A DNA stretch of 64,000 nt from Synechococcus sp. HK05 (lineage in GTDB: Bacteria; Cyanobacteriota; Cyanobacteriia; PCC-6307; Cyanobiaceae), in contig NZ_JAHRXJ010000011.1 in NCBI RefSeq assembly GCF_019104765.1, positions 124,001 to 188,000 on the forward strand, given 5' to 3'. Numbering within the stretch: the first letter of the stretch is position 1; every line of letters begins with the position of its first letter. The notes below the pieces were generated by a model, which did not search any database, had not been told where the DNA came from, and saw only the letters and a list, made by a program, of their open reading frames with translations. A program made the translations under genes and the position numbers. Below, piece by piece: positions 48,120 to 58,641 of this stretch.

Positions 48120-49289
48120 TTATTGGACAGTTCCGGCCCCTGAAAACGTTAACCCTGGGCAGGAGGAACAGGATTGAGCCTCAGTGTAGACCTCGTGGGG
48201 AGTTCTGCCTCCCAGAGCGCTGTGTGGCCTTACATGGCAGTACCTCCAGAGGAAGCGGGCCAGGCTGATCTCAGCGTGCCAACCATCGCTATAGGCGTGC
48301 AAGTACACCTCCTCGTACTTGACTGTGCGCCATAGCCGTTCCACCAGAATGTTTTCGTAGCAGCGTATCCTTCCTGACCGGCTGAACTTGATCTCCTCGG
48401 CCTGCAGCCTTGCCACGAAGTCGCCAGAGGTGAATTGGCAGCCCTGGTCGGAATGGAAGATCTCTGGTTTGCGATCCCATGCCAACGCCATCTCCGGGGC
48501 ATCGAGACAGAACTCCGTGTCAAGGCTGGTGGAAAGCTTCCAGATGAGCACGTTTCTGGAGAACAGATCCACGATCGCCAGCAGGTAGAGGAATCCCTTC
48601 TGCAGCGGGATATAGGTGATATCGGTAGCACAGACCTGATCCACAGCCATGAACGTGCTGACATCCACAAGGCAGGGAAACCGCTCGGATGGATTTCCTG
48701 GGACTGTGTTTCGGGGCTTCTGGTAGATCGCCCGTAAACCCAAGCGGCGCATTAGGTTTCGCACCCGGTCACGAGTGATCGGGATTCCTTCTCTGGCCAG
48801 GTAGTCCACTATCCGGCGACTACCCCTGCAGGGATCCTCCAGGTATATAGCGTCGATACTGGCCATGATCCGTAGTGTCGATGCCCGCAACGGCATGGGC
48901 CTGTAATACAGCGTGGATCTGGGTAGGCCCAGAAGCGCACATTGGCGGCTGACGCTGATCGTGGGGTGCTCGTGATCGACCAGCTTGCGCAGTTCACGGG
49001 CATCAGAGCAGCTGAGATTTGTTTTGAGCCACTCCAGCTCCATCTGCAGCTTGCCGATCTGCTGGAACAGCTCTGCCTGCTTGGCCTGCCCTTCCTCCTT
49101 GTCCTTACTCTTCTTGCCCCTGGTGAACAGTTCGCTGGCACCGTCCAGCAGCTGACGCTTCCACTGACTCACCTGAATTGGGTGGATGGCGTGGTCGGCG
49201 GCGATCTCTTGGATCGTTTTGGGGCCACTGATCGCCTCCATGGCGACACGGGCCTTGAACTCGGGGCTGTGGGTGCGGCGCTTGCTCAT
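48120..49289 (-). CDS. IS3-family transposase, OrfA and OrfB in a single frame
   Basis: 389 residues. Residues 1-90 are OrfA-like (HTH in SPEFKARVAMEAI and HPIQVSQWKRQLLDGA, then a leucine-zipper region). Residues ~95-380 are OrfB with DDE residues in ATDITYIPL, FHSDQGCQF and NILVERLWRTVKYEEV. Most IS3 elements need a -1 frameshift between OrfA and OrfB, but here one frame covers both. It appears intact, although the last residues run past the proposed left IS end. Confidence 0.9.
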   Translation of the reverse strand: MSKRRTHSPEFKARVAMEAISGPKTIQEIAADHAIHPIQVSQWKRQLLDGASELFTRGKKSKDKEEGQAKQAELFQQIGKLQMELEWLKTNLSCSDARELRKLVDHEHPTISVSRQCALLGLPRSTLYYRPMPLRASTLRIMASIDAIYLEDPCRGSRRIVDYLAREGIPITRDRVRNLMRRLGLRAIYQKPRNTVPGNPSERFPCLVDVSTFMAVDQVCATDITYIPLQKGFLYLLAIVDLFSRNVLIWKLSTSLDTEFCLDAPEMALAWDRKPEIFHSDQGCQFTSGDFVARLQAEEIKFSRSGRIRCYENILVERLWRTVKYEEVYLHAYSDGWHAEISLARFLWRYCHVRPHSALGGRTPHEVYTEAQSCSSCPGLTFSGAGTVQ

Positions 49290-49365
49290 CGGTGGGAGCC
49301 CCGATCAGGGGCGGCACCCCGCCTCAGAGGTTAACGATCGGGCCTGTCCAGAAAAACCAGTCCAC
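48124..49365 (-). mobile_element. IS3-family insertion sequence
   Basis: The ends are proposed from TGGACAG at 48124 and its partner GTCCA ending at 49365 (reverse complement begins TGGACTGGTTTTTCTGGACAG, the style of IS3-group termini). Total length is 1,242 bases, usual for IS3. The inverted repeats are imperfect, and I could not find a matching 3-4 base target duplication, so the ends are provisional. Confidence 0.7.
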
Positions 49366-49558
49366 CTTAGTTATTGGATCGAGTAGCAATGTAGACCAAT
49401 ATGCAAAAGCAGAACTAATCCAATACTGGAGGGACCCTCAAGCTATAGCCACTAAGTAGCCGCCAAGGATTGCCGCCTTCCATGCAAGCGTCCCGGCAAT
49501 GCATATAACACTTGTGCCAGTATGCTAGCATGACCTTAACAGCAATGGTAGCAAAAGA

Positions 49559-50902
49559 ATGTTTGACTTATCTATTGTGGTTCCGACCACGAAGGCCGAT
49601 GGACACATAGGCTTCTGGCAGGATTTAAAAGGTGGGGCACTTAAAGACAGCTCTCTTCGAATACAGATAGTGGGACTGATAAATCTGCAAAGAGGTGACA
49701 GAGCCGGAAAGAGAATAGAACTCGAAATCGAAGGAAAGCATCAACTTGTCAAGGCGTATTCTACCAATTTTGCCCCGACATGCGAAGACAACCTGGCCCG
49801 CCTATTAGATTTTATAGGCATCCTTGGGAATCATATTATCATAATTGGAGATCATGACATTATACAGTGGGATTATATACCGTCGTTACTCCAGGTTTTC
49901 GATCAAGCAGATCCGAAACCTGCAGCCATTGGCATAGGAGTCCTGTTGCAAGAAGAAAAACCCGATGGAAGTTATATACGCATACATACACTGCCTGGGC
50001 TCAAGAGTGTGGAGTCAAACTCATTATTAGAAAGGACCCTGCAGAGGTTAGGATCTGGGCAGTCATTTCCACTATCAGCTGGTTACCCCGCACTCGTCGC
50101 ACAATATGGACCTATGGACTGGGCAGCATTCATCGGGAACCATATCTTCACGCGAAACCATCTTTCGCGAATATTGAGTTTCAGGTTTACTTCTGCACTA
50201 TATCGTCATGTTTACCAACAACTCAGCGCTAGCTACGCCAGCACTGCCTCCTACGCGGTCTTTGCGCTACCCGTCGTAATACGCAGATCTCGTCAGTTTT
50301 TTTATTCTGATAATGATACTGACAAAGAGAACGTACATAACTATAGATTTGAACAGTATCAAGGAGGAATTGGGCGATCAGCAGAGTTTCAATTGGCGCA
50401 TCTTGATTCTCTGATAAGAGTTCCAGAGCCCCTATCTAGGCTTGTGCTCTGTTCTCGAGCAGTAGGAATCACTAGATCAGAAGACGGAATATTATTGTAC
50501 AAGCAAGCACCATTTTGGCAAAAATCATTAGCTTGGTGCGTAAAAGGACTCCAACTATCCGCTGGTGGAGAGAGCTTCCATCTTAAAGAAGCAACGACCG
50601 CATGCTTTGCCCAGCAAGATATCAGAATAATTATGGACTACTTAAGCTTCGCAAGTGAACTGTATGATAAGGTCTTAGTTGAGATGGGATTAATCCCCAA
50701 CAACTCAGAGTCTCGAGCGTGTTTCAATAAAGCTCTCCACTATCTTGGGATAGCTAATCAGGGCATGAATTATAATGAATATGCTTTGGACGCTGCCTTT
50801 TTCATTAACGAGTTGCTCGAAATGTCAAAGAGCCATTGCGACTTTGGCACAATCCCAACTCGAGCCTACAGTGCATATATATTAAATGGTAAACAGCCTT
50901 GA
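49559..50902 (+). CDS. GT2-like protein of an unrecognised family (paralogue B)
   Basis: 447 residues. Homologous to paralogue A at 30,133-31,443. SIVVPT at residues 5-10 is the GT2-like start; residues 75-102 read CEDNLARL...IIIIGDHDII, where the D-x-D could be the GT-A metal site; residues 184-199 read GPMDWAAFIGNHIFTR, followed by ILSFRF and VYQQL. Both proteins then share an SY-containing strand ending in PV. The C-terminal ~180 residues are helical and diverge. Likely a glycosyltransferase of surface polysaccharide synthesis; this is inference. It is AT-rich. Confidence 0.65.
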   Translation: MFDLSIVVPTTKADGHIGFWQDLKGGALKDSSLRIQIVGLINLQRGDRAGKRIELEIEGKHQLVKAYSTNFAPTCEDNLARLLDFIGILGNHIIIIGDHDIIQWDYIPSLLQVFDQADPKPAAIGIGVLLQEEKPDGSYIRIHTLPGLKSVESNSLLERTLQRLGSGQSFPLSAGYPALVAQYGPMDWAAFIGNHIFTRNHLSRILSFRFTSALYRHVYQQLSASYASTASYAVFALPVVIRRSRQFFYSDNDTDKENVHNYRFEQYQGGIGRSAEFQLAHLDSLIRVPEPLSRLVLCSRAVGITRSEDGILLYKQAPFWQKSLAWCVKGLQLSAGGESFHLKEATTACFAQQDIRIIMDYLSFASELYDKVLVEMGLIPNNSESRACFNKALHYLGIANQGMNYNEYALDAAFFINELLEMSKSHCDFGTIPTRAYSAYILNGKQP

Positions 50903-51221
50903 TGAACAGTGAACATTCAGAGGATCGGGAAGCATCTACATTATCTAGAGAGTTTATCACGAACTGATTACTTCCTAAACGTGAGATTACTTGTTGTTCA
51001 TGCGACTTCACCCATTCACTTTTAACAATCGGATAGGATTGTAGGCTGTACAATTAACACTCATACCAATAGGGACAGGCAAAAGGGAAGCAGTCACAAA
51101 GGTCTTCATCTAAATCTGGTGTATATATGTATTCCGAACAATAATTAGAAGTGTCGGCATCTATTGGGCTGGGGGAAAGCAAGTAAACAGATTATGAGCA
51201 AAGCACTTTAGGAATATGAAG
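50903..51221. other. AT-rich spacer, no gene seen
   Basis: 319 bases between the convergent paralogue B and the gene downstream of thiC. A small minus-strand frame (50805-51053) overlaps paralogue B and has no support. No clear terminator hairpin was found. Confidence 0.45.
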
Positions 51222-52067
51222 TCAGTCAAAATAGCCTGACGGGGCTTTTGGAAAGAAATGAGCTGGATTAATAACATTTTTCTGCATAGCCCACTTTGCA
51301 AATTCGAAAAATTGCTCTTTTCTATTTCCTTTGAAATGAAGCATATATTTTATTTCGAGGAACGTGGAATACGTCGTCTCTTCAAAGGGTTCACCGTAGG
51401 TTTGTCCCCACTTATCAAAACTCCAGTCAGACTTCTTTGAAGGGAAATAGTCTTGTGGGGTCAAGAACCAAGGATCGGCTGGTAACGCTGTAACAAATGG
51501 GGCTCTCGGCGCAATAAATGGCTCTCCATTGAATACGTGATATGGAGGGATACCAAGAACGTTAGCCCAAGATAGTTGATCAGCCCACCCATCCATGATC
51601 ACATTTGGCATGAAACGATGTGTACTGAGAAAGTGATCAAATAGAGTCCGTATCTTTAGTCGGTCATCATCATCAGAAGGATTTACATAGATAAAGTCGG
51701 AGCAATACGGCATTGCCAGATTAAACCTATAGTTTGTTACTACAGGAGAGGCGGCAAGTGCGTTGTCAAGACTGTTAAGAATCAGAACGTCTCTGCCGGT
51801 AAAGATCGTAGGGACGGTAAAAAAACTTGATGCCACGTATTCCTTAAGGAATACTGCTCTTGCAAGAGCAAAGGGCATAGAATCGAATGGAAACTTAATG
51901 AGATTAACTGTTGGCCTTAGAAAATCGGGGATATCACCGGAAGAAGCACAGAATATTTGAATATCGGGGTAAACTCGCCTGGCAAAAAGGGCGAGAAAAG
52001 CGACATATCTAAGATCCGCCTCGTAGTCACTTCCAGGGAGGGGGTTGCAATACGTAACGAGCCTCAT
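51222..52067 (-). CDS. Putative glycosyltransferase-like protein, unknown family
   Basis: 281 residues, no family recognised. The N-terminus MRLVTYCNPLPGSDYEADLR and FLALFARRVYPDIQIFC is alternating strand and helix; TGRDVLILNSLD and VIMDGWADQLSW resemble, loosely, the donor-site and acceptor-site patterns of GT-A-type sugar transferases. The gene is AT-rich, in contrast to thiC. Its ATG lies 3 bases beyond the thiC stop on the same strand (AAAAGG ribosome site inside thiC), so it is probably translated from the thiC transcript. Confidence 0.55.
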   Translation of the reverse strand: MRLVTYCNPLPGSDYEADLRYVAFLALFARRVYPDIQIFCASSGDIPDFLRPTVNLIKFPFDSMPFALARAVFLKEYVASSFFTVPTIFTGRDVLILNSLDNALAASPVVTNYRFNLAMPYCSDFIYVNPSDDDDRLKIRTLFDHFLSTHRFMPNVIMDGWADQLSWANVLGIPPYHVFNGEPFIAPRAPFVTALPADPWFLTPQDYFPSKKSDWSFDKWGQTYGEPFEETTYSTFLEIKYMLHFKGNRKEQFFEFAKWAMQKNVINPAHFFPKAPSGYFD

Positions 52068-52070
52068 CAG

Positions 52071-53441
<1,371 letters not shown>

Positions 53442-53508
53442 CTACGGCGAAAGGTGATTCGGCCGGATCAACCGGCGGATACGGGGCGCAGCCTGAGGTT
53501 CTCGTCTC

Positions 53509-53596
53509 ACTTCCCTGCGCCGGCATGACCCGGATCAGGTTCGGAGGGTTTGATCTCAGCCCCTGGGCAGGGGCACCCCTAGTGACCTGCTCAACC
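53509..53596 (-). promoter_or_regulatory. TPP riboswitch (THI element) of thiC
   Basis: On the minus strand the conserved aptamer is plain: GGGGTGCC in the first helix, GGCTGAGATCAAACCCTCC, then GAACCTGATCCGGGTCATGC and the closing CGGCGCAGGGAAG. It ends ~73 bases before the thiC ATG. It binds thiamine diphosphate and represses expression. The tkt, phosphoketolase and YerE-like enzymes encoded here are themselves ThDP-dependent. Confidence 0.95.
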
Positions 53597-53794
53597 TAGC
53601 AAGCGTCAAGGCGAAGGAACCCATGCTCCAGCGCCATGGCAGGGAGAGGCACTGGCCGCATCAAGCCGGTCACAGGCGTTTATAGCCCTCTGCCTAGATC
53701 ACCACACTCACCCTCTGATCCGGCGCGGTTCATTCTCGATAGAACCATAAGATGGGTACAACTCTTTCAAACTGGGTTACTACACGCCTGCCGG

Positions 53795-54958
53795 ATGGAC
53801 CCTCTGCGCAACCCCTTCGCGCCTGGTGCGGGAACCAGGCCACCTGAGCTCGCAGGGCGGGATACGCTACTGGCGCAAGCACAACTAGCTCTGCAACGCA
53901 TCAGGCTCGGGCGCTCCGAAAAAAGCCAGATGCTGCTGGGATTGCGAGGTGTCGGCAAAACCGTTCTTCTCAACCGGTTCGCCGAGCTGGCAGAGGTCTT
54001 GGGCTACGAACACGTGCAGCTGGAGGCGCCTGAGGGCAGGCCTTTGGCGAGCTACCTCGCACCGGCCCTGAAGACCATCCTGCTGAGGTTGGATCGCATG
54101 GAACAGGATCACGTCTGGGCGGGCGAAGCCATGGCAGCCCTGCGTGGCTTTGCCAGCGCCTTCAACGTGAGCCTGGGCGACGTGAAGATCGGATTGAGCA
54201 AGCCGGCCCGTGCAGACAGCGGCAATCTGGAAGTGGATCTTCCCGAGCTGCTGGTCGCCACTGCACAGGCAGCCAAAGCGGCTGACACATCCGTGGCCGT
54301 GTTGATCGATGAGGTGCACTACCTCACGGAAGACGAACTAAAGGGATTGATCGTGGCCCTCCATCGTGTGGTGCAACGCGGCCTGCCGTTGATCCTGTTC
54401 GGGGCCGGCCTGCCCCAACTGGCCGCCCTCGCTGGCGATGCGAAATGGTATGCCGAACGCCTGTTCGATTTCCCGGCCGTGGCTGCCCTCTCACCGGATG
54501 CCGCTGCGCAGGCCATCCAAGATCCAATCCAAGAGGAAGACGCCGAGATTGACGCCGATGCCCTCGCTGAGATCGTGAGCCTTACACAGGGCTATCCCTA
54601 TTTCCTACAGGAATGGGGCAAACACACCTGGACCGCAGCACAGGGCCCAAGAATCAGCTTGGCGGATGTCAACGAAGCCAGCGATCATGCCCGTGATGCG
54701 CTGGACCGCAGTTTTTTCCGGGTTCGCTTTGACCGCCTCACCCCGAGAGAACAGGACTATCTCCACGCCATGGCACAACTCGGCCCTGGCCCCCACCGCT
54801 CCGGAGCAATCGCCGAACAAATGCAACTGCGCGTGGAGCGCACGGGACCCCTGCGCAGTGGGCTCATCCGCAAAGGGATGATCTGGAGCCCCTCCCATGG
54901 CATGACGGCCTTCACGGTGCCGATGTTTGACACCTTTATGCGACGAGCCATGGACTGA
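53795..54958 (+). CDS. AAA-family ATPase, ORC/STAND-like, orphan
   Basis: 387 residues from MDPLRNPFAPGAGTRPPELAGRD. Walker A GLRGVGKT, Walker B VAVLIDEVHYL, a sensor-1-like LPLILFGAGLPQL, then a C-terminal winged-helix region (LTPREQDYLHAMAQLG; IRKGMIWSPSHGMTAFTVPMF). Related ATP-binding proteins occur sporadically in bacteria and on plasmids, with unknown roles. The frame can extend to 53636, but that leader is not domain-like. No partner gene is adjacent. Confidence 0.75.
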   Translation: MDPLRNPFAPGAGTRPPELAGRDTLLAQAQLALQRIRLGRSEKSQMLLGLRGVGKTVLLNRFAELAEVLGYEHVQLEAPEGRPLASYLAPALKTILLRLDRMEQDHVWAGEAMAALRGFASAFNVSLGDVKIGLSKPARADSGNLEVDLPELLVATAQAAKAADTSVAVLIDEVHYLTEDELKGLIVALHRVVQRGLPLILFGAGLPQLAALAGDAKWYAERLFDFPAVAALSPDAAAQAIQDPIQEEDAEIDADALAEIVSLTQGYPYFLQEWGKHTWTAAQGPRISLADVNEASDHARDALDRSFFRVRFDRLTPREQDYLHAMAQLGPGPHRSGAIAEQMQLRVERTGPLRSGLIRKGMIWSPSHGMTAFTVPMFDTFMRRAMD

Positions 54959-55147
54959 AGACACCCAAGCTTGGATTCACTCACAAGGCGTTCGAAGACA
55001 TACCGCTTCGCTCCGGCGACGCTGGTGAGCAGCTCATTGAAACACCGCAAAGTGCTCTGGTGAGCCTTGGCACAGCGGCTTTGTTGGGTAAACAAGTCTA
55101 ACCAATAGACCTGTCGAGTAGAGTTTTAGTAGAAATGCTGGCTCGTA

Positions 55148-57175
55148 ATGGCTGGATTTGGTCAGTCAAAGCAACGCAACGAATCCAAACCAAGCACCAA
55201 GCAACTCCAGACGCTTGTGGAGGAAGCAGTACGGCTTCACAAGGCTGGCCAGATCGACGAAGCCGAGACCCTCTACCTGCAGGCCCTGAACAGCGGGCTG
55301 GAACACGAAATCATCCTGTCCAATCTTGGTGTTATTTATAAACGCACGAATCAGGTCGACAAAGCAATTGAGATTTACAAACGAGCCATTTCTGTCAATC
55401 CTAAATTCGCTGACGCCCACGCAAATCTAGGGGGATTACTCCAAGAAAAGGGACAGCACGATGCAGCACTGCAAAGCCTGCATCAGGCCATTCAGCTTAA
55501 TCCTCGACACGCAGTTGCCTTCAGCAACCTCGCACTGGCACTGCAAGCAACAGGCAGACATCAAGAAGCCATCAACAGTGCAGTGCAAGCAGTTCAAATC
55601 AATCCGAACCTAGCCTCAACCCGCACCAATTTAGGCACAGTTCTTAAAGGGCAGGGTCAACTGGAACAGGCTGCAGCCGCCACGCAAGAGGCCATCAAGC
55701 TGGATTCAAGCTACATTCCTGCTTACGTGAGCCTGGGAGTGATTTACAAGGAGCTTGGACATCTAGACGAAGCCCTGGCGGTGATCCATAAAGCCAGAAC
55801 CCTGAAACCCGACTACGCCCCCACTTGCATTGCGATGGGGAGCATCCTCCAAGAAAGAGGCCAGCTCGAGGAGGCCATTCGCGCAACCAGGCAGGCCATT
55901 GAAATTGATCCTTCTAACGCTGTTGCCTATGTAAATTTGGGCATTATGCTGCAAAGCAATGACCAGCTAACTGAAGCAGTTAAAGTCACTGAAAGTGCAA
56001 TCAACTTAGACCCGCGCAATGCCATGGCTTGGCGCAGCCTCGGCGCTATTTGCCGGGACAAAGGCGATATGGAACCCGCCCTTACGGCGACAAGCACGTC
56101 GATCAAGCTGAATCCGAACGATTCAGTTGCCTACATGAATCTAGGCTGCATTTATGCCGAACTGTGTGAGCATGAAAAAGCTGAGCGGTACTACGAGAAG
56201 GCATTGGAGATGGATCCGGATTACGTCGCAACTCAAGTAAATCTCTCGCAGTGCCAGCTTCTTCGGCATGACTACGAGAATGGGTGGAAAAACTATAGCA
56301 ACCGCAAGGAGAAAACCACCATTCACGTGGGCAGCGCAGAATCCAAAAGAATGGATCAAATTGGGATTGATTCCACCAAGAACATTCTGATCGCAGGTGA
56401 ACAAGGCATTGGCGATCAAATTCTTTTCGCATCACTCCTCAACGACATACAGCCAAGATGCAAAAAAGCTTATGTCACCGTTGATACACGACTTCTCCCG
56501 ATTGTGAGGCGATCTTTTTCTGGCAATATTGAATTCTATCCCAATAACGTTAACCTTCCCAATCTTCCGGTTGAAGATTTTATTTCCATGGGAGACCTTG
56601 GCGCACTGGTCAGGAAAGACAAGAGCTCTTTCAAGGCGCAGCCTACTCAGTTTTTCACCGCAGATGTGCAGCGTGTCAAGGAAATTTCTTTCCACCTCAG
56701 AAATCAATCTAACCAAAAGATTATAGGCTTAAGCTGGCATTCGACAGGCTCACGCTATTTCAATAGAAATAAGTGTATCGCGATGGATATTCTGGCGCCA
56801 GCTTTGGCCGCATGCAACATCGATGCCGTAAAGCTCCAATATGGGGACTGCGCGAATGACGTGACTTCCGCAAGAGATCGACACAACCTCACGATTCAGG
56901 AGGTGCCTGATTTGGATGTCACCAATGACATCGATGGATTAGCCGCCTTGATCACTGCATGCGACGCGGTGGTGACCATTTCCAACGTCACAGCCCACTT
57001 AGCAGCAGCCCTTGGCAAACCAACACATTTGCTTGCCCCAGCTTCACCCCACTTCTACTGGGGCCTCGATGGCCCCACAACAGTCTGGTACCCAACTGTC
57101 AGAATTTACCGGCAGACCAAAAATGGTGACTGGACACCCGCGTTGAAACAACTTTCCAAGGCACTGCAACAGTAA
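55148..57175 (+). CDS. TPR-repeat protein with C-terminal GT9/GT41-like glycosyltransferase domain
   Basis: 675 residues. About ten 34-residue TPR units fill residues ~15-365 (repeated patterns such as HANLGGLLQEKGQHDAALQS and VAYVNLGIMLQSNDQL). Residues ~400-675 form a GT-B-like domain: ILIAGEQGIGDQILFASLLN, IIGLSWHSTGSR, and the acceptor/donor motif VVTISNVTAHLAAALGKPTH. Such fusions glycosylate proteins or lipids. Lower GC than the backbone suggests horizontal origin. The adjacent kds genes fit a surface-glycan context. Confidence 0.78.
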   Translation: MAGFGQSKQRNESKPSTKQLQTLVEEAVRLHKAGQIDEAETLYLQALNSGLEHEIILSNLGVIYKRTNQVDKAIEIYKRAISVNPKFADAHANLGGLLQEKGQHDAALQSLHQAIQLNPRHAVAFSNLALALQATGRHQEAINSAVQAVQINPNLASTRTNLGTVLKGQGQLEQAAAATQEAIKLDSSYIPAYVSLGVIYKELGHLDEALAVIHKARTLKPDYAPTCIAMGSILQERGQLEEAIRATRQAIEIDPSNAVAYVNLGIMLQSNDQLTEAVKVTESAINLDPRNAMAWRSLGAICRDKGDMEPALTATSTSIKLNPNDSVAYMNLGCIYAELCEHEKAERYYEKALEMDPDYVATQVNLSQCQLLRHDYENGWKNYSNRKEKTTIHVGSAESKRMDQIGIDSTKNILIAGEQGIGDQILFASLLNDIQPRCKKAYVTVDTRLLPIVRRSFSGNIEFYPNNVNLPNLPVEDFISMGDLGALVRKDKSSFKAQPTQFFTADVQRVKEISFHLRNQSNQKIIGLSWHSTGSRYFNRNKCIAMDILAPALAACNIDAVKLQYGDCANDVTSARDRHNLTIQEVPDLDVTNDIDGLAALITACDAVVTISNVTAHLAAALGKPTHLLAPASPHFYWGLDGPTTVWYPTVRIYRQTKNGDWTPALKQLSKALQQ

Positions 57176-57217
57176 ACCTTTCTGTCAAGATTCCCAGAAA
57201 CAATGGCACCTAGCGAC

Positions 57218-58027
57218 TTAAATCACGCTAAGAGCAGGAGAAGAGCCCACAGCCTCACGTACGGCCAGCAACTGCTTCAGCAGAGCTTCCAAGCGATGCA
57301 AAGGCACCATATTGGGGCCGTCACTCAGAGCGTTGTCAGGGTCGGGGTGCACCTCCAAAAACAGGCCATCCACACCCACGGCCATCGCGGCGCGGGCTAG
57401 CGGCGCTACAAATTCACGCTGCCCGCCGCTGCTTGTGCCGCGGCCACCCGGTTGTTGCACCGAATGGGTGGCATCAAAGATCACGGGGCAGCCCAGGGCC
57501 TGCAGCTGCGGTAAACCGCGGTAATCCACCACAAGGGTGTTGTAGCCAAAGCTACTGCCCCGCTCCGTGAGCCAGAGGTTCTCCACATCGGCATCACGCA
57601 GTTTCTGCACCACCTGAGCCATATCCCACGGGGCCAGGAACTGGCCCTTTTTCACATTGATCGTTTTGCCGGTGCCTCGCACGGCATCCGCTGCGGCCAG
57701 GAGTAGATCGGTCTGGCGACAGAGAAATGCAGGGATCTGCAGCACATCCACCACCTCGGCCACCGGAGCCGCCTGGTGGCTTTCGTGAATGTCGGTGAGG
57801 ACTGGGAGCCCCAGGCCCTGCTTCACGTCCGCCAGCACGGCCAGCCCCCCCTCCACACCGGGGCCGCGGAAGGAGCCGCCGGAGCTGCGGTTGGCCTTAT
57901 CAAAGCTGGCCTTGAAGATGTAGCGGATCCCTAGGCGATCGGTGAGGGCCTTCACCTGCCCAGCCACCTCAAGCGCCAGCTCTCGACTTTCGATCACGCA
58001 AGGGCCGGCGATCAAGGTGAAGCTCAT
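57218..58027 (-). CDS. kdsA: 2-dehydro-3-deoxyphosphooctonate (Kdo-8-P) aldolase
   Basis: 269 residues starting [20 protein letters not shown]. Motifs: [63 protein letters not shown] and [14 protein letters not shown]. It condenses phosphoenolpyruvate with arabinose-5-phosphate. It lacks a GTG extension to 58072 in conservation. The four Kdo genes kdsA, kdsB, kdsC, kdsD all lie within 4.5 kb. Confidence 0.96.
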   Translation of the reverse strand: MSFTLIAGPCVIESRELALEVAGQVKALTDRLGIRYIFKASFDKANRSSGGSFRGPGVEGGLAVLADVKQGLGLPVLTDIHESHQAAPVAEVVDVLQIPAFLCRQTDLLLAAADAVRGTGKTINVKKGQFLAPWDMAQVVQKLRDADVENLWLTERGSSFGYNTLVVDYRGLPQLQALGCPVIFDATHSVQQPGGRGTSSGGQREFVAPLARAAMAVGVDGLFLEVHPDPDNALSDGPNMVPLHRLEALLKQLLAVREAVGSSPALSVI

Positions 58028-58190
58028 GACGCAAAAGAGCAGAAAGCAGTGAGCCGATCCTGGCGCAACCAAGCACCGGCAAACCGTCCGGGATTGCTTA
58101 CAGACTGAACAGAACCCTGGAGGCCCTCAACCCAAGACACCGACAGCGTAAAACCAGCTGCAGACAACGTTATGAAAGCCAGAAAACCCC

Positions 58191-58637
58191 ATGCAGAGCT
58201 GTGGTGTCTGCGATCTGCACAGCGCTTCAGAGGCCCGGCAGCGCTATGAGATCAGTCGCTCGCCGCTATGGATCCTGCGGCATCATCCCGATCCTGCGCC
58301 GTTTGCTGGCTGGTTGTTGCTGGATGCAAGGCGTCACATCGGCGGACCGATCCAGTTCTCTGCCCAGGAAGCCGCGGCGTGGGGGCTGGCTGTGCAGCGA
58401 GCGGCCCAACTGGTGGAGGCACTCACGGGCTGTGATCGCGTGTATGCGATCGCCTTCGGAGAAGGGGCGCGCCACCTGCATCTCCACCTGATCCCACGCT
58501 TTGGCTCCGAGCCCGCAAGCGAAGCTTGGAAGGTGGCGGATCTCTGTAGGGCCGTGCAGGCCGGCCAGCGGCCAGCGGCATCGCCCGATGCCGTGCGAAA
58601 CCTGGTGGAGCGTGCCAGGCAAGCACATCTAGCTTAG
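58191..58637 (+). CDS. HIT-family nucleotide-binding protein
   Basis: 148 residues. The histidine triad is seen in ARHLHLHLIPRFG. An N-terminal CGVCDLH is a possible zinc knuckle as in some HIT hydrolases. Members hydrolyse nucleotide-sugar or AMP conjugates. It lies 4 bases before the glycosyltransferase gene, as the first gene of a three-gene run ending in kdsB. Confidence 0.78.
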   Translation: MQSCGVCDLHSASEARQRYEISRSPLWILRHHPDPAPFAGWLLLDARRHIGGPIQFSAQEAAAWGLAVQRAAQLVEALTGCDRVYAIAFGEGARHLHLHLIPRFGSEPASEAWKVADLCRAVQAGQRPAASPDAVRNLVERARQAHLA

Positions 58638-58641
58638 GTCT

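Noticed and set aside
48121-49368. Target-site duplication of the IS3 element
   Set aside because: Bases next to the proposed ends (TAT and CCT) do not match; either the ends are a few bases off or the flanks have changed.
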